The position numbers were made by a program, and so were the translations under genes. Below, piece after piece: positions 1-10,890 of a stretch of 64,000 bases of DNA. Within the stretch, counting starts at the first letter, position 1; every line of letters starts with the position of its first letter. The notes under the pieces are model-generated. The model was not told the DNA's origin. It made no database searches and was given only the letters and a program-made list of their open reading frames with translations. The stretch comes from Mercurialis annua (lineage: Eukaryota > Streptophyta > Magnoliopsida > Malpighiales > Euphorbiaceae), in assembly GCF_937616625.2 (NCBI RefSeq), contig NC_065571.1, positions 21,017,701-21,081,700 of the forward strand, given 5' to 3'.

Positions 1-1334
1 TAAATCGCTAAAAAAAGTAAAACATTTGTATTTATTTTGTAACGTTTTAAACGTTTGGCATAAATCGCTAAATAGGTCAAATGTTAGGATTTATTTCATA
101 ACGTTTTTTTGGATTTGTGTCGTAACGTTTTCAACGTTTGGATTAAATTGCTAAAAAGATGAAATGTTAGGATTTGTTTCGTAACGTTTTAAACGTTTGG
201 CTTAAATCTCTAAAAAGGTGAAATGTTAGGATTTGTTTCGTAACGTTTTAAATGTTTGGCTTAACTCGCTAAAGAGGCGAAACATTAGGATTTGTTTTGT
301 AACGTTTTAAACGTTTGGATGGGTTTCTTAACATATTAAACATTTGGCTTAAATTTCTAAAAAGGTGAAACCTTTGGATGTGTTACGAAACATTATAAAC
401 GTTTGGCTTAAATCGCTAAAAATGTGAAAAGTTAGTATTTGTTTCGTAACGTTTTAAATATTTGGCTTAAATAGCTAAAACGGTGAACCGTTAGGATTTG
501 TTTCGTAACGTTTTAAACGTTAGGATTTGTTTCGTATCGTTTTAAACGTTTGGCTTAAATCGCTAAAAAGGTGAAATGTTAGGATTTGTTTTGGTTGGAT
601 TTGTTTCGTAACTTTCGTAAATGTTTGACTTAAATCACTAAAAAGTTGAAACGTTTGGATTTGCTTAAAAACGTTTGTAAACGTTTGATTTAAATCGCTA
701 AAAAGGTGAAACGTTTGGATTTTTTTCGTAACGTTTGTAAACGTTTGGTTTAAATCGCTAAAAAGGTGAAACGGTTGGATTTGTTTCGTAACGTTTTTAA
801 TGTTTGGATTGGTTTCGCAACGTTCTAAACGTTTGGCTTAAATCGCTAAAAAGGTAAAACATCAGAATTTTTTTCGTAACGTGTTAAATGTTTTGATTGG
901 TTTCGTAACATTTTAAAAGTTTGGCTTAAATCGCTAAAAAGGTGAAACGTTTAGATTTGTTTCGTAACATTTGTAAACGTTTGGCTAAAATCGCTAAAAA
1001 GGGGAAACATTATAAACGTTTGGATTGGTTTCGTAACGTTTTAAACATTTGGATTAAATAGCTAAAAAGGTGAAACGTTTGGTTTTATTTTGGAACATTA
1101 GTAAACATTTGGCTTAAATCGCTAAAAAGGTGAAACGTTTGGATTTGTTTCCTAACGTTTGTAAACGTTTGGCTTAAATCGCTAAAAAGGTGAAACCATA
1201 GGATTTGTTTCGTAATGTTTTAAACGTTTGGATTTATTTCATCACATTTTTAACGTTTGGCTTAAATCGCTAAAAAGGAGAAACGATAGGATTCGATTAC
1301 TTACGTTTTAAACGTTTTTCTTAAATCGAATAAT
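1..1334 (-). repeat. 60-bp satellite array, orientation A (left block, part 1)
   Basis: Tandem array of a ~60-bp monomer. On this strand it reads as blocks such as TTAAATCGCTAAAAAGGTGA, GGATTTGTTTCGTAACGTTT and AAACGTTTGGC. Identical words recur exactly 60 bp apart, for example near 688 and 748. Longer units of about 89 bp carry one extra ~29-bp half-unit. The 8-bp palindrome AAACGTTT occurs about every 30 bp. The strand given is relative to the larger right-hand block, of which this is the reverse complement. No coding signal. Confidence 0.95.
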
Positions 1335-1735
1335 AAACTCTCTGGGTCACTAAGGTTACCTTGAATTACAAAATAATCACTAAACTTCATTTTGTTACAA
1401 AACAGTCACTGAATTATACCTTTTGTTACAAAGGGGTGCCACTCATATAAAACGCAATATTTTTGCTTACGTGGCAAGCCAAAATTACAAAAAGGGACAT
1501 AGTTCAGTGACCTTTTTGTAATAAAAAGTATAATTCAATGACTTTTTTGTAATTCATGAAAAGTTTAGTGTTCTTTTTGTAACAATATTAGCTTGAAAAC
1601 GGTGCGTTTTATATGAGTGACACCCCTTTGTAACAAAAGATATAGTTTAGTGACCATTTTGTAACAAAATGAAGTTTAGTGATCATTTTGTAATTTCGAG
1701 GTAACCCTAGTGACCTAGGGAGTTTAATATCCTTC
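1335..1735. mobile_element. MITE with long terminal inverted repeats
   Basis: A 401-bp non-satellite insert whose ends are inverted repeats of about 125-130 bp. The left end starts AAACTCTCTGGGTCACTAAG and the right end is its near-complement, finishing CCTAGGGAGTTT. Both arms share the TTTTGTTACAAA palindrome and ATATAAAACGCA. It has no ORF, so it is non-autonomous. Flanking AAT on both sides could be a 3-bp target duplication, but AT-rich flanks make this weak. Superfamily is not resolved. Confidence 0.8.
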
Positions 1736-1800
1736 TTAAATCACTAAAAAGGTGAAACATTAGGATTTCTTTCGTAATATTTTAAATCTTTAGCTTAAAT

Positions 1801-4800
1801 CGCTAAAAAAGACGTTTGGATTTGTTTTATAACGTTTTAAACGTTTGGCTTCAATAGCAAAAAATATGAAACGTTTGGATTTGTTTCGTAACGTTCTAAA
1901 CATTTTGATTTGTTTCGTAACATTTTAAACGTTCTTCATAAATCGCTAAAATGGCAAAGGTTTTGGATTTGTGTGGTAACATTTTAAATGTTTGGCTTAA
2001 ATCGCTAAAAAGGTGAAATGTTAGGATTTGTTTCGTAACGTTTTAAGCGTTTTGCTTAAATCGCTAAAAAGGTGAAACGTTAGGATTTCTTTTGTAACAT
2101 TTTAAATCTTTAGCTTAAATCGCTAAAAATGACGTTTGGATTTGTTTTGTAACGTTTTAAACGTTTGGCTTCAATTGCAAAAAATATGAAACGTTTTGAT
2201 TTGTTTCATAACGTTCTAAACATTTTGATTTGTTTCGTAACATTTTTAACGTTCTTCTTAAATCGCTAAAATGGTAAAATTTTTGGATTTATTTGGTAAC
2301 ATTTTAAATGTTTGGCTTAAATCGCAAAAAATATGAAATGTTTGGATTTATTTCGTAACGTTCAAAACATTTTGATTTGTTTTGTAACATTTTTAAGGTT
2401 CTTCTTAAATCGCTAAAATGGTAAAATTTTTGGATTTGTTTGATAACATTATAAATGTTTGGCTTAAATCGCAAAACAGGTGAAATGTTTGAATTTGTTT
2501 CGTAACGTTATAAATGTTTGGATTTATTTTGTAACATTTTAGATGTTTGGCTTAAAACGCAAAAAAGGTGAAACCATAGGATTTGTTTCGTAATGTTTTA
2601 AATGTTTGGATTTATTTCGTAACATTTTTAACGTTTTGCTTAAATCGCTAAAAGGAGAAACGATAGGATTTGTTTCGTTACGTTTTAAATGTTTTGCTTA
2701 AATCGCTAAAAAGGTGAAACGTTAGAATTTCTTTCGTAACATTTTAAATGTTTAGCTTAAATCGCAAAAAAGGACGTTTGGATTTATTTTGTAACGTTCT
2801 AAACGTTTGGCTTCAATCGCAAAAAATATGAAACGTTTGGATTTGTTTCGTAACGTTCTAAACATTTTGATTTGTTTCGTAACATTTTAAACGTTCTTCT
2901 TAAATCGCTAAAATGGTAAAAGTTTCGGATTTGTTTGGTAACATTTTAAATATTTGGCTTAAATCGCTAAAAAGGTGAAACATTAGGATTTGTTTTGTAA
3001 CGTTCTAAGCGTTTTGCTTAAATCGCTAAAAAGGTGAAACGTTAGGATTTCTTTCGTAACATTTTAAATGTTTAGCTTAAATCGCTAAAAAAGACGTTTG
3101 GATTTGATTTGTAACGTTTTAAACGTTTGGCTTCAATCGCAAAAAATATGAACCGTTTGGATTTGTTTCGTAACGTTCTAAACTTATTGATTTGTTTCAT
3201 AACATTTTTCACGTTCTTCTTAAATCGCTAAAATGGTAAAATTTTTGGATTTATTTGGTAACATTTTAAATGTTTGGCTTAAATCGCTAAAAAGGTGAAA
3301 CATTAGGATTTGTTTCGTAACACTTTTAACATTTTTATTTGTGTCGTAACATTTTAAACGTTTGGCTTAAATTGCTACAAAGGTGAAACATTAGGATTTG
3401 TTTCGTAATATTTTAAACGATTATCTTAAATCGCTAAAAAGGTGAAATGTTAGGATTTGTTTCGTAAGGTTTTAAGCGTTTTGCATAAATCGCTAACAAG
3501 GTGAAACGTTAGGATTTGTTTCTCAACATTTTAAACGTTTTGATTGATTTCATAGCGATTTAAACGTTTTCCTTAAATCGCTAAAAAGGTGAAACGTCTG
3601 GATTTGTTTCGAAACATTGTCTTAAATCGCTAAAAAGGTTAAATTTTAGGATTTATTTCGAAACGTTTGGCTTAAATCTCTAAAAAGGTGAAATGTTTGG
3701 ATTTGTTTTGAAACGTTTTTAAGGTTTGCCTTAAGTCGCTAAAAAGGTTAGACATTAGGATTGGTTTCGTAACGTTTTAAACGTTTGGCTTAAATCGCTA
3801 AAAAGGTGAAACGTTTGGAATTTTTCCGTAACGTTTGTAAATGTTTGGCTTAAATCGCTAAAAAGGTGAAATGTTTGAATTTGTTTCGAAACGTTTTAAA
3901 ACGTTTGGCTTAAATCGCTAAAAAAGTGAAACGTTAGGATTTATTTCGTAAGGTTTTAAACATTTGGCTTAAATCGCTAAAAAGGGGAAATGTTAGGATT
4001 TGTTTCGTAACGTTTTAAACGTTTCGTTTAAATTGCTAAACAATGAAACGTTAGGATTTTTTTTCGTAACGTTTTAAAAGTTAGGCTTACATCGCTAAAA
4101 CGGTGAAACTTAGGATTTGTTTAAAAACGTTTTAAAAGTTTGGATTGGTTTCATAACATATTAAACGTTTGGTTTAAATCACTAAAAAGGTGAAACATTT
4201 GGATTTTTGTTTCGTTACGTTTGGAAACGTTTGGCTTAAATCGCTAAAAAGGGGAAACATTTGGATTTGTTTCATTATGTTTGTACACGCTTGGCTTCAA
4301 TTGTTAAAAAGGTGAAACGTTTGGATTTGTTTCGTAACGTTATAAACATTTGGATTTATTTCGTAACATTTTACACGTTTGGCTTAAATCGCTAAAAAGG
4401 TGAAACCATAGGATTTGTTTCGTAATGTTTTAAACGTTTAGATTTATTTCTTAACATTTTTAACGTTTGGCTTAAATCGCTAAAAAGGAGAAACGGTAGG
4501 ATTTGTTTCGTTACGTTTTAAACGTTTTGCTTAAATCGCTAAAAAGGTGAAACGTTAGGATTTCTTTCGTAGCATTTTAAATGTTTAGCTTAAATCGCTA
4601 AAAAAGACGTTTGGATTTGTTTTGTAACATTCTAAACGTTTGGCTTCAATCGCAAAAAATATGAAACGTTTGGATTTGTTTCGTAACGTTTTAAACATTT
4701 TGATTTGTTTCGTAACATTTTAAACGTTCTTCTTAAATCGCTAAAATGGTAAAAGTTTCGGATTTGTTTGGTAACATTTTAAATGTTTGGCTTAAATTGC

Positions 4801-5045
4801 TAAAAAGGTGAAACATTAGGATTTGTTTCGTAACGTTCTAAGCGTTTTGCTTAAATAGCTAAAAAGGTGAAACGTTAGGATTTCTTTCGTAACATTTTAA
4901 ATGTTTAGCTTAAATCGCTAAAAAAAAGTTTGGATTTGATTTGTAACGTTTTAAACGTTTGGCTTCAATCACAAAAAATATGAAACGTTTGGATTTGTTT
5001 CGTAACGTTCTAAACATATTGATTTGTTTCGTAACATTTTAACGT
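1801..5045 (-). repeat. ~320-bp higher-order repeat within the left array
   Basis: The marker CTTCAAT followed by GCAAAAAATATGAAACG or close variants occurs at 1849, 2169, 2811, 3131, 4644 and 4963. Successive spacings within pairs are 320, 320 and 319 bp, and 2169 to 2811 is about two units. Each unit runs through GACGTTTGG, CTTCAAT, a TTCTAAACATTTTGATTTG block, CTTCTTAAATCGCTAAAATGG and a TTTGGTAACATTTTAAAT block. This is a multimeric unit of several diverged monomers. Confidence 0.85.
2506..3560 (-). repeat. ~1-kb duplicated satellite block, copy 1
   Basis: Matches 4337-5390 at an offset of about 1831 bp over its whole length. It includes diagnostic variants: the CCATAGG monomer (2573 against 4405), GGAGAAACG followed by TAGG, the 320-bp units, and TTTGCATAAATCGCTAAC (about 3480 against 5311). 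It contains two of the 320-bp higher-order units. Confidence 0.8.
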
Positions 5046-5390
5046 TCTTCTTAAATCGCTAAAATAGTAAATTTTTTGGATTTGTTTGGTAACATTTTAA
5101 ATGTTTGGCTTAAATCGCTAAAAAGGTGAAACGTTAGGATTTGTTTCGTAACGCTTTAAACGTTTAGATTTGTGTCGTAACATTTTAAACGTTTGGCTTA
5201 AATTGCTAAAAAGGTGAAACATTAGGATTTGTTTCGTAATATTTTAAACGATTGTCTTAAATCGCTAAAAAGGTGAAATGTTAGGATTTGTTTCGTAAGG
5301 TTTTAAGCGTTTTGCATAAATCGCTAACAAAGTGAAACGTTAGGATTTGTTTCTCAACGTTTGGATTGGTTTTGTAGCGATGTAAACGTT
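4337..5390 (-). repeat. ~1-kb duplicated satellite block, copy 2
   Basis: Second copy of the block described at 2506-3560. Order of variant monomers is the same, with scattered substitutions and small indels, so the duplication is not very recent. The copies are separated by about 780 bp of ordinary array. Confidence 0.8.
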
Positions 5391-5925
5391 TTGCTTAGAT
5401 CGTTAAAAAGGTGAAACGTTTGGATTTGTTTCGAAACATTGTAAACCTTTGGCTTAAATCGCTAAAAGTCATAATAAATTATCAAAGCCATATTCCATCA
5501 TTTAAATAATATTATTTTTAAATTAATCGCTGGTTAATACCAAGTCAAACGTAAGATTATTAAAGATGTGAAATTCATTTTACATGCAAAGTAACCAAAA
5601 ATCACATTTTTAAAAAGTATTAAAACCAAACTTCTTTTTCCGATTCTCGTGTCAAAACACAAATCAAATTAAAATAATTTTAAAAAAAAACCATAAAACC
5701 AATGTGTGACCAAACAACGTGTAGTCACAAAACATGCTTAAAGATTTAACATAAAAATTCTTTAAAAGCAAAACAATGCCAACGCCTTACGTATCCTTTT
5801 ATGTGGCAACATATATGGCAATCAACAAATACGGCCAATGCCAAAGTGTACTCACCAAAAAGGTAAGAGCAATCCAATATGATTATAATCATCCAATCAT
5901 AAAAACCAAGAAGTAATCACACAAG

Positions 5926-6285
5926 GTAGATATCGTATAAGGCACCACAGCCAATAAAACACAACCTGAAGTAAATATCATATAAGGCACAACAACCAAC
6001 AAAACACCACTCGAAGTAAATATCATATATGGCACAACAGCCAACAAAACACCACCCGAAGTAAATATCATATAAGGCACAACAGCCAACAAAACATGAC
6101 CCGAAGTAAATATCATATAAGGCACAACAGCCAACAAAACACCATCCGAAGTAAATATCATATATGACACAACAGCCAATAAAACATCACCCGAAGTAAA
6201 CACCATATAAGGCACAACAGCCAATAAAACATCACCCAATGTATATCTCATATATGGCATAACAGCCAATAAATCACCCAATGTA
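5926..6285 (-). repeat. 45-bp tandem repeat in the Tekay-3 leader
   Basis: Eight units of exactly 45 bp, with GTAAATATCATATAAGGC-type starts at about 5926, 5971, 6016, 6061, 6106, 6151, 6196 and 6241. Because 45 is a multiple of three, the minus strand stays open and encodes a 15-residue hydrophobic repeat (MIFTSGGVLLAVVPY-like). The two other gypsy leaders lack the repeat, so I read this as a leader minisatellite rather than a gene. Confidence 0.9.
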
Positions 6286-6506
6286 TAAGCAATAAACATT
6301 CCAAAGTAAAGCATCAGTAACACATAAGACCGACACTCAACATTCCTATAGATGAAGGTAGAAAAAATTGAAAACAAAAGATGACGTTTTAAAAGACAAG
6401 ACTTGAATCCTAATTCCGCAGTAGATCCTATGACACAACAACAACTTAACATGCCTTAAAGCAATAAGCACATAACATGCAAAAATGGCCTTGGTTTAAA
6501 AACAAA

Positions 6507-6518
6507 GCTCTGATACCA
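6507..6518 (-). promoter_or_regulatory. Primer binding site, initiator tRNA-Met (Tekay-3)
   Basis: The minus strand reads TGGTATCAGAGC, complementary to the 3' end of plant initiator tRNA-Met. It lies four bases (AGTT on the plus strand) from the LTR end at 6523. The same spacing is found in Tekay-1 and Tekay-2. It sets the orientation of the element as minus. Confidence 0.93.
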
Positions 6519-8507
6519 AGTTTGTCACGACCCAATTTCATGGATCGCGACCGGCGCTAGGGTATGGGTATGGTCGTACCAAAACCCGTAGCAAGCCTCG
6601 CGGATAACCTTAAATACAAATAAACCTGCAAGAAAACCACAGCTCGGGGGCAACCGAGACTCCAACCTAAGTCTAGCAGTTTATATAATACTTAAATAAT
6701 AACTTAAATATATGAACTGCTCGGCTAGAATCCGAGACTCAAAGCATGCCTATATAAATCAAATCCAATGTATAACATGCCAACAACGATAATAAATAGT
6801 CGGACCACTCTGACAAACCAAACTATAAGATAATCATAAATGACCAACTAGTTCTACTACAGTCTAAGAGTATAAAATAGTTGAATAACTTATTAAACAA
6901 AAGAACCTCCGATGGAATCAAGAAATCGGAGATCGACCAACTCTCTCAAATCACTAGCCTGGAAAAATTGGGAAAACAACGGGGTCAGATATACTGAGAT
7001 GAGTTCATAATCCTATTTACATTTATTAAGTTTAAAACCCTTAAAATAAATCATTTTATACTAATATATATTCGATTATGGAAAACAGTATTGAAATGAA
7101 ATCCCTAAGTATAAACCCAAAGTATTATCCAAAGTAGATGGGAACAAATCCTCATCGAATCCCAAAGTTAGGCCAGACATTGGTCAGCCAATCCCAAAGT
7201 ACTTACCGGTGCACACAGTTGATACTCGCCTATCGAGTAGCTCGTTCCAATCCATATCCATAATCATTAAAAACAGTTCGCAAACATTTGCAATACTAAA
7301 ATAATTTGCGGTACTTAATAAAGCGGTAAATAACACTACAAACTCACTGCTTGCTTATCCACGTGATAATCTTGGCAAACAGCTAACCCTGCGTAGACTC
7401 CGAAGCACGAGCATTCGACGGGTCTAAAACAAGGTATAAGTTAAAATCGCATCAACCCCTAACTCTAAGAATACTAGACACCACATAGGACTAGTATCTC
7501 AAACAACAACCAAGGTACAAGCCAAAGTAAATGCCAAAGCATAACATTCATACATATACAATCCATTTCCAAAGTGATTCCAAAGTATAACAACAAGGTA
7601 AGCATAATTGAGTTCCCCTTTGAAATCATAATCCGGAAACTTAAATAACTTAGTTTAAAACTTTAAAACCAAGTGAAAATCCCAGAGTAGTGAATTTGCC
7701 TTCAGGCTTAATCTAACATGTCGGACGACTCAAGTCTATCCCGACCCAAAGATACCAAAGTAACCAAAGTATGAATCTGGAACCTTTAAATCAAAACATT
7801 GCTCATTTGAAAATATGGAACTCAACCTAGCTCAACACCAAAGATGCACATTTACAACAAACCCAAAGCTAGCCACACTTGGCTAAAACACCCAAAGTAG
7901 ACACAAGCGTGTCACAACACTTAAATAGGTTCTAATTATGCATATGAGTTCACCAACTCAGATATGAAATAGAGAAGCCAAATCAACCATTTACATGGCA
8001 TAACAATTCCACCTTATATATTAACAATAGGAAATCAAGCCAATGATCTTTAAACAATGCCAATATGTTACAAACATCTAAAAGATCCTTAGAATCAGTT
8101 ATAGGCAGCCACTTATGTCTTAGACAACGATCAAGTCAAAACAAGTTGAATACATGCATTACGAATCCAACAACCAACCTTAAACATATCAAACAAGCCA
8201 AACAACATGAAGTTGAATTCATTAACCTACAACAGCCCTAAGTATGGATTTCCAGCAATATAACATCACCCAAAAACAATAATTAATCATGCCAAGATCA
8301 ACCCAAAGACCTAGCATTCAATCCTACTAATTTACATTGTAAGTCTAGGGTATAACTCAATCGCAACACACACTAGAGTCATACTAACATACAATTCATA
8401 TTTAATATAATGAAAACAGTAGGTAATCATAATAACAACACACCAATGAATCTAGAACGCGATAGACACGATATAGCGCAAGAATGGTACATACCCGATG
8501 TGAGTCA

Positions 8508-8661
8508 ATGGAATGAAACCAATCCAAACGTTCCAAACGTATGGAATGAAACCAATCCAAACGTTTCAATATGTTTAGAACATTACGAAACAAATCCAAA
8601 CGTTTCATATTTTTTGTGATTGAAGCCAAACGTTTAAAACGTTACAAATCAAATCCAAAGG
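8508..8661 (+). repeat. Satellite fragment, orientation B, inside Tekay-3 LTR
   Basis: About 150 bp of satellite in the orientation opposite to the left array. The part 8572-8661 is the reverse complement of the higher-order unit near 4925-5015, including the rare TTTTTTGTGATTGAAGCC variant. It abuts an inverted copia fragment at 8662. The left edge is approximate. Confidence 0.8.
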
Positions 8662-8876
8662 ACATATGTACAATTATGAACTAGATGACATTAAATTGAC
8701 TTTGATGAATTACCATGTATAAGTCATCCAGCGTCACTTGTTCGACTCACTCAACACCTTGAGTTCCTGCATGTTTATTCTGATCGCCGTCAAGTAGTAT
8801 GAGACTCACTACTTCATATAATTAGTAACTCAGTGTAAATCCCAACGTTTGTGATTTATAATGTGATAAGGACAAT
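8662..8876 (-). mobile_element. Inverted copia LTR fragment
   Basis: The reverse complement of this stretch matches the copia LTR at 9434-9782. Shared blocks include AATTGTACATATGTCCT, CATCAAAGTCAATTTAATG, GGTCGAACAAGT (as GAGTCGAACAAGT) and CATACTACTTGA. About 130 bp of the LTR interior is missing or replaced. Neither LTR terminus is present, so it is an internal fragment and not an insertion by transposition. Confidence 0.85.
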
Positions 8877-8983
8877 ACGTTCTAAACATTTTGATTTGTT
8901 TCGTAACATTTTAAACATTCTTCTTAAATCGCTAAAATGCTAAAAGTTTCGGATTTGTTTGGTAACATTTTAAATATTTGGCA
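8877..8983 (-). repeat. Satellite fragment, orientation A, inside Tekay-3 LTR
   Basis: Closely matches 2850-2959 of the left array, including the CTTCTTAAATCGCTAAAATG and AGTTTCGGATTTGTTTGG variants and the TAAATATTTGGC end. It faces the opposite way from the satellite piece at 8508-8661. Confidence 0.85.
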
Positions 8984-9219
8984 GATTAGAGAACGTATCC
9001 TCACACCAATGTTGCTGGAAATCATGGAGTGACAAGTGAGGAATCGATACGAGTGGAAGAGTTATTATTACATAAAGGAAAAGTGTAAGAATTACTTACC
9101 AAAGCCACACAAATAATAAGATGGGAGAGGAAAGGACCAAATCAAAGTGTTTTTATGATTAGGGTTCGGCTAGGGTTTGTAAGAAGTGAATAAGAGCGTT
9201 TAAAATCAGATAAGGGGTC

Positions 9220-9227
9220 TATTTATA
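9220..9227 (-). promoter_or_regulatory. TATA box of the Tekay-3 LTR
   Basis: The minus strand reads TATAAATA in a GGTCTATAAATAGACC context, at the place where U3 should end. The flanking GGTCTAT/ATAGACC makes the site itself a short palindrome. Confidence 0.6.
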
Positions 9228-9252
9228 GACCTCCCGCTGAAACCGACAGGTA

Positions 9253-9299
9253 GGGCGCGATGGCGGGCGCATCGCGAGGCGCGACGGGCCATCGCGCCC
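9253..9299. repeat. GC-rich inverted repeat upstream of the Tekay-3 TATA box
   Basis: GGGCGCGATGG at 9253-9263 is exactly complementary to CCATCGCGCCC at 9289-9299. The 25-bp spacer is also CpG-rich. It lies just upstream of the minus-strand TATA box, in otherwise AT-rich DNA. Confidence 0.75.
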
Positions 9300-10507
9300 T
9301 AAGGAAATGTTAGTAGTATGTGCCCTAGGGCCATTTGATCATGTATATATGTAGAACTAATCCCAATGGCAAAGATATATATGTTCTAATTGAACTAAGT
9401 GTCTCATCAACTAAGTGTTCATTTATTATGTATTGTCCTTATCACATTGTGATAGAATCTATTCTTAAGGTGTTAAGAATATGAGTTATAAATTCTATTA
9501 TACACGTGATCTAAATAACAGTTCATGATCGATGGGGTCCTACGAATAAGGGCATTGTATTATCCTGGAAAGATTGTCACCTCTGTTTATTCTCCTGATT
9601 AGTAAGGAGTTACTAATTATAGGAAATAGTGAGTCACATACTACTTGATGGGGATCAGGATAAACATGTGGACACTCAAGATGTTGAGTGGGTCGAACAA
9701 GTAACGCTAGATGACTTATACATGGTATTTCATCAAAGTCAATTTAATGTCATCTAGTTCATAATTGTACATATGTCCTTTGACTTGCGGTGACACTATC
9801 TTGTTTATAGGTGATTAGAGTTTGATACTCCTTATCCCTAGATCTTTCATGATCTAGGGTCGCGGGATGTGTTGGCTCTAGTTAGTTGTATATGGAGATA
9901 GGGGTTTAACCAAGAGAGGATTTATCACTCCGGATGAACGGAGAAAAGATTATATGCTATCTCAAATTGTTCTAGATGGATGATAAAACCTGCGCAAGTG
10001 TATATGACTTACTTAGAAAGTTGTTTCTAGTGGAAGTCATATTTATCAAGAATAAGAACTGAGATGAGGTCATGATCAAGACAAACAGTGTTTGACTTAA
10101 CCGTGACACTAGTCGAGATCGGAATCTTAGATGAAGGGAATTTTGAGTGTACGGTAATTATGAACATTGGTTCATAAAGAATGCATCGAAACATTCATAT
10201 CTATTTTGAGGTAGTGATATGTTGCTAGACGTCACTCACGATCTACGAGAATTAATAATTAATGGGATTTAATTATTTAATATAAGAAAGTTGTTTCTTA
10301 TGACTCTCGTTGCCATATAGATGTGAACCTAGTTAGTCACACACAATAGGGTGTGCAACCGATTGAATTTACGAGAGATCGATTTCATATAGATACTAGC
10401 ATATCTCGAAAATTAATCTAAGATGAAAAAACAAGTATAAATTAGGGACTAATTTGTAAGAGTTATAAATCAGTAGGCACCTAATTGTATTTTATCCAAG
10501 TTAATTT

Positions 10508-10668
10508 GATGTTGTCACGATGATGTCATGTGATGATGTCACGATGATGTCATGTGATGATGTCACGATGATGTCACGATGATGTCATGTAATTATATCA
10601 CGATGATGTCATACGATGATGTCATGTGATGATATCACGTGATGATGTTATGTGATGATGTCATGTAT
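10508..10668. repeat. ATGATGTCA-type minisatellite in the copia LTR
   Basis: Irregular tandem repeat of 11-13 bp words, ATGATGTCACG and ATGATGTCATGTG, partly ordered as a 24-bp dimer. It lies 215-375 bp upstream of the TATA box, within U3. Copies carry TGATGTCA, close to a bZIP/CRE-like core, but function is not shown. Confidence 0.85.
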
Positions 10669-10678
10669 GTCTCTGTTT

Positions 10679-10860
10679 GTGACACCTAGTACCTGACGTG
10701 TCAGAAGGTGGCAACACCTATACTTGATGTGTGACACCTAGCATGTGATGTATCAGATGGTGGCAACACCTATGCTTGGTGTGTGACACCTAGCATGTGA
10801 GGCGTCGAATGGTGGCAACACCTTTGCTTGGTGTGTGACACCTAGCATGTGAGGTGTTGC
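10679..10860. repeat. 52-bp tandem repeat in the copia LTR
   Basis: GACACCTAG words start at 10681, 10733, 10785 and 10837, exactly 52 bp apart. About 3.5 units carry GGTGGCAACACCT and GCATGTGA. The tract ends 23 bp before the TATA box, so it occupies the proximal U3 where retrotransposon enhancers usually lie. Confidence 0.9.
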
Positions 10861-10882
10861 ATTCTTAAGCAAAGCTCTACCC

Positions 10883-10890
10883 TATAAATA
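10883..10890 (+). promoter_or_regulatory. TATA box of the copia LTR at 9308
   Basis: TATAAATA within CCCTATAAATAGAGG. This is the expected start of transcription of the element, with R beginning about 30 bp downstream. Confidence 0.7.

Larger units (their letters stand above)
1736..5468 (-). repeat. 60-bp satellite array, orientation A (left block, part 2)
   Basis: Continuation of the left array with more diverged monomers and a clear higher-order organisation. Variants carrying CTTCAATCGCAAAAAATATG, CTAAAATGGTAAAAGTTT or CATAGGATTTG recur in fixed order. It ends abruptly at 5468, where a gypsy leader begins. No genes. Confidence 0.95.
5469..6522 (-). mobile_element. Tekay-3 gypsy 5' leader, truncated internal region
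   Basis: Non-satellite sequence that on the minus strand follows a tRNA-Met primer site. The stretch 6330-6520 is homologous to the leaders of the other two gypsy elements here: shared blocks around AAAAGATGACGTTT, AATCCTAATTCCGCAGTAG and GGCCTTGGTTT. No gag, protease or RT similarity is visible in 5469-5920, so the internal region is lost or this was a non-autonomous derivative. The inner end abuts satellite at 5468/5469. Confidence 0.75.
6523..9307 (-). mobile_element. Tekay-3 LTR, interrupted and 5'-truncated
   Basis: Starts TGTCACGACCC like the other two gypsy LTRs. It shares blocks with them: GACCGGCGCTAGGGTATGGG, CTCGGGGGCAACCGAGACT, GAACCTCCG, CAACGGGGTCAGAT, ACTCACTGCTTGC and CTAGACACCACATAGGACTAG. 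It is interrupted at 8508-8983 by a patchwork insert. Its far end, which would be the U3 start, is lost where a copia LTR begins at 9308. No protein-coding content. The partner LTR is not in the window. Confidence 0.85.

Noticed and set aside
5889..6452. 187-codon minus-strand ORF
   Set aside because: It is the 45-bp leader repeat plus leader sequence shared with the other gypsy elements, where it is not translated into gag.
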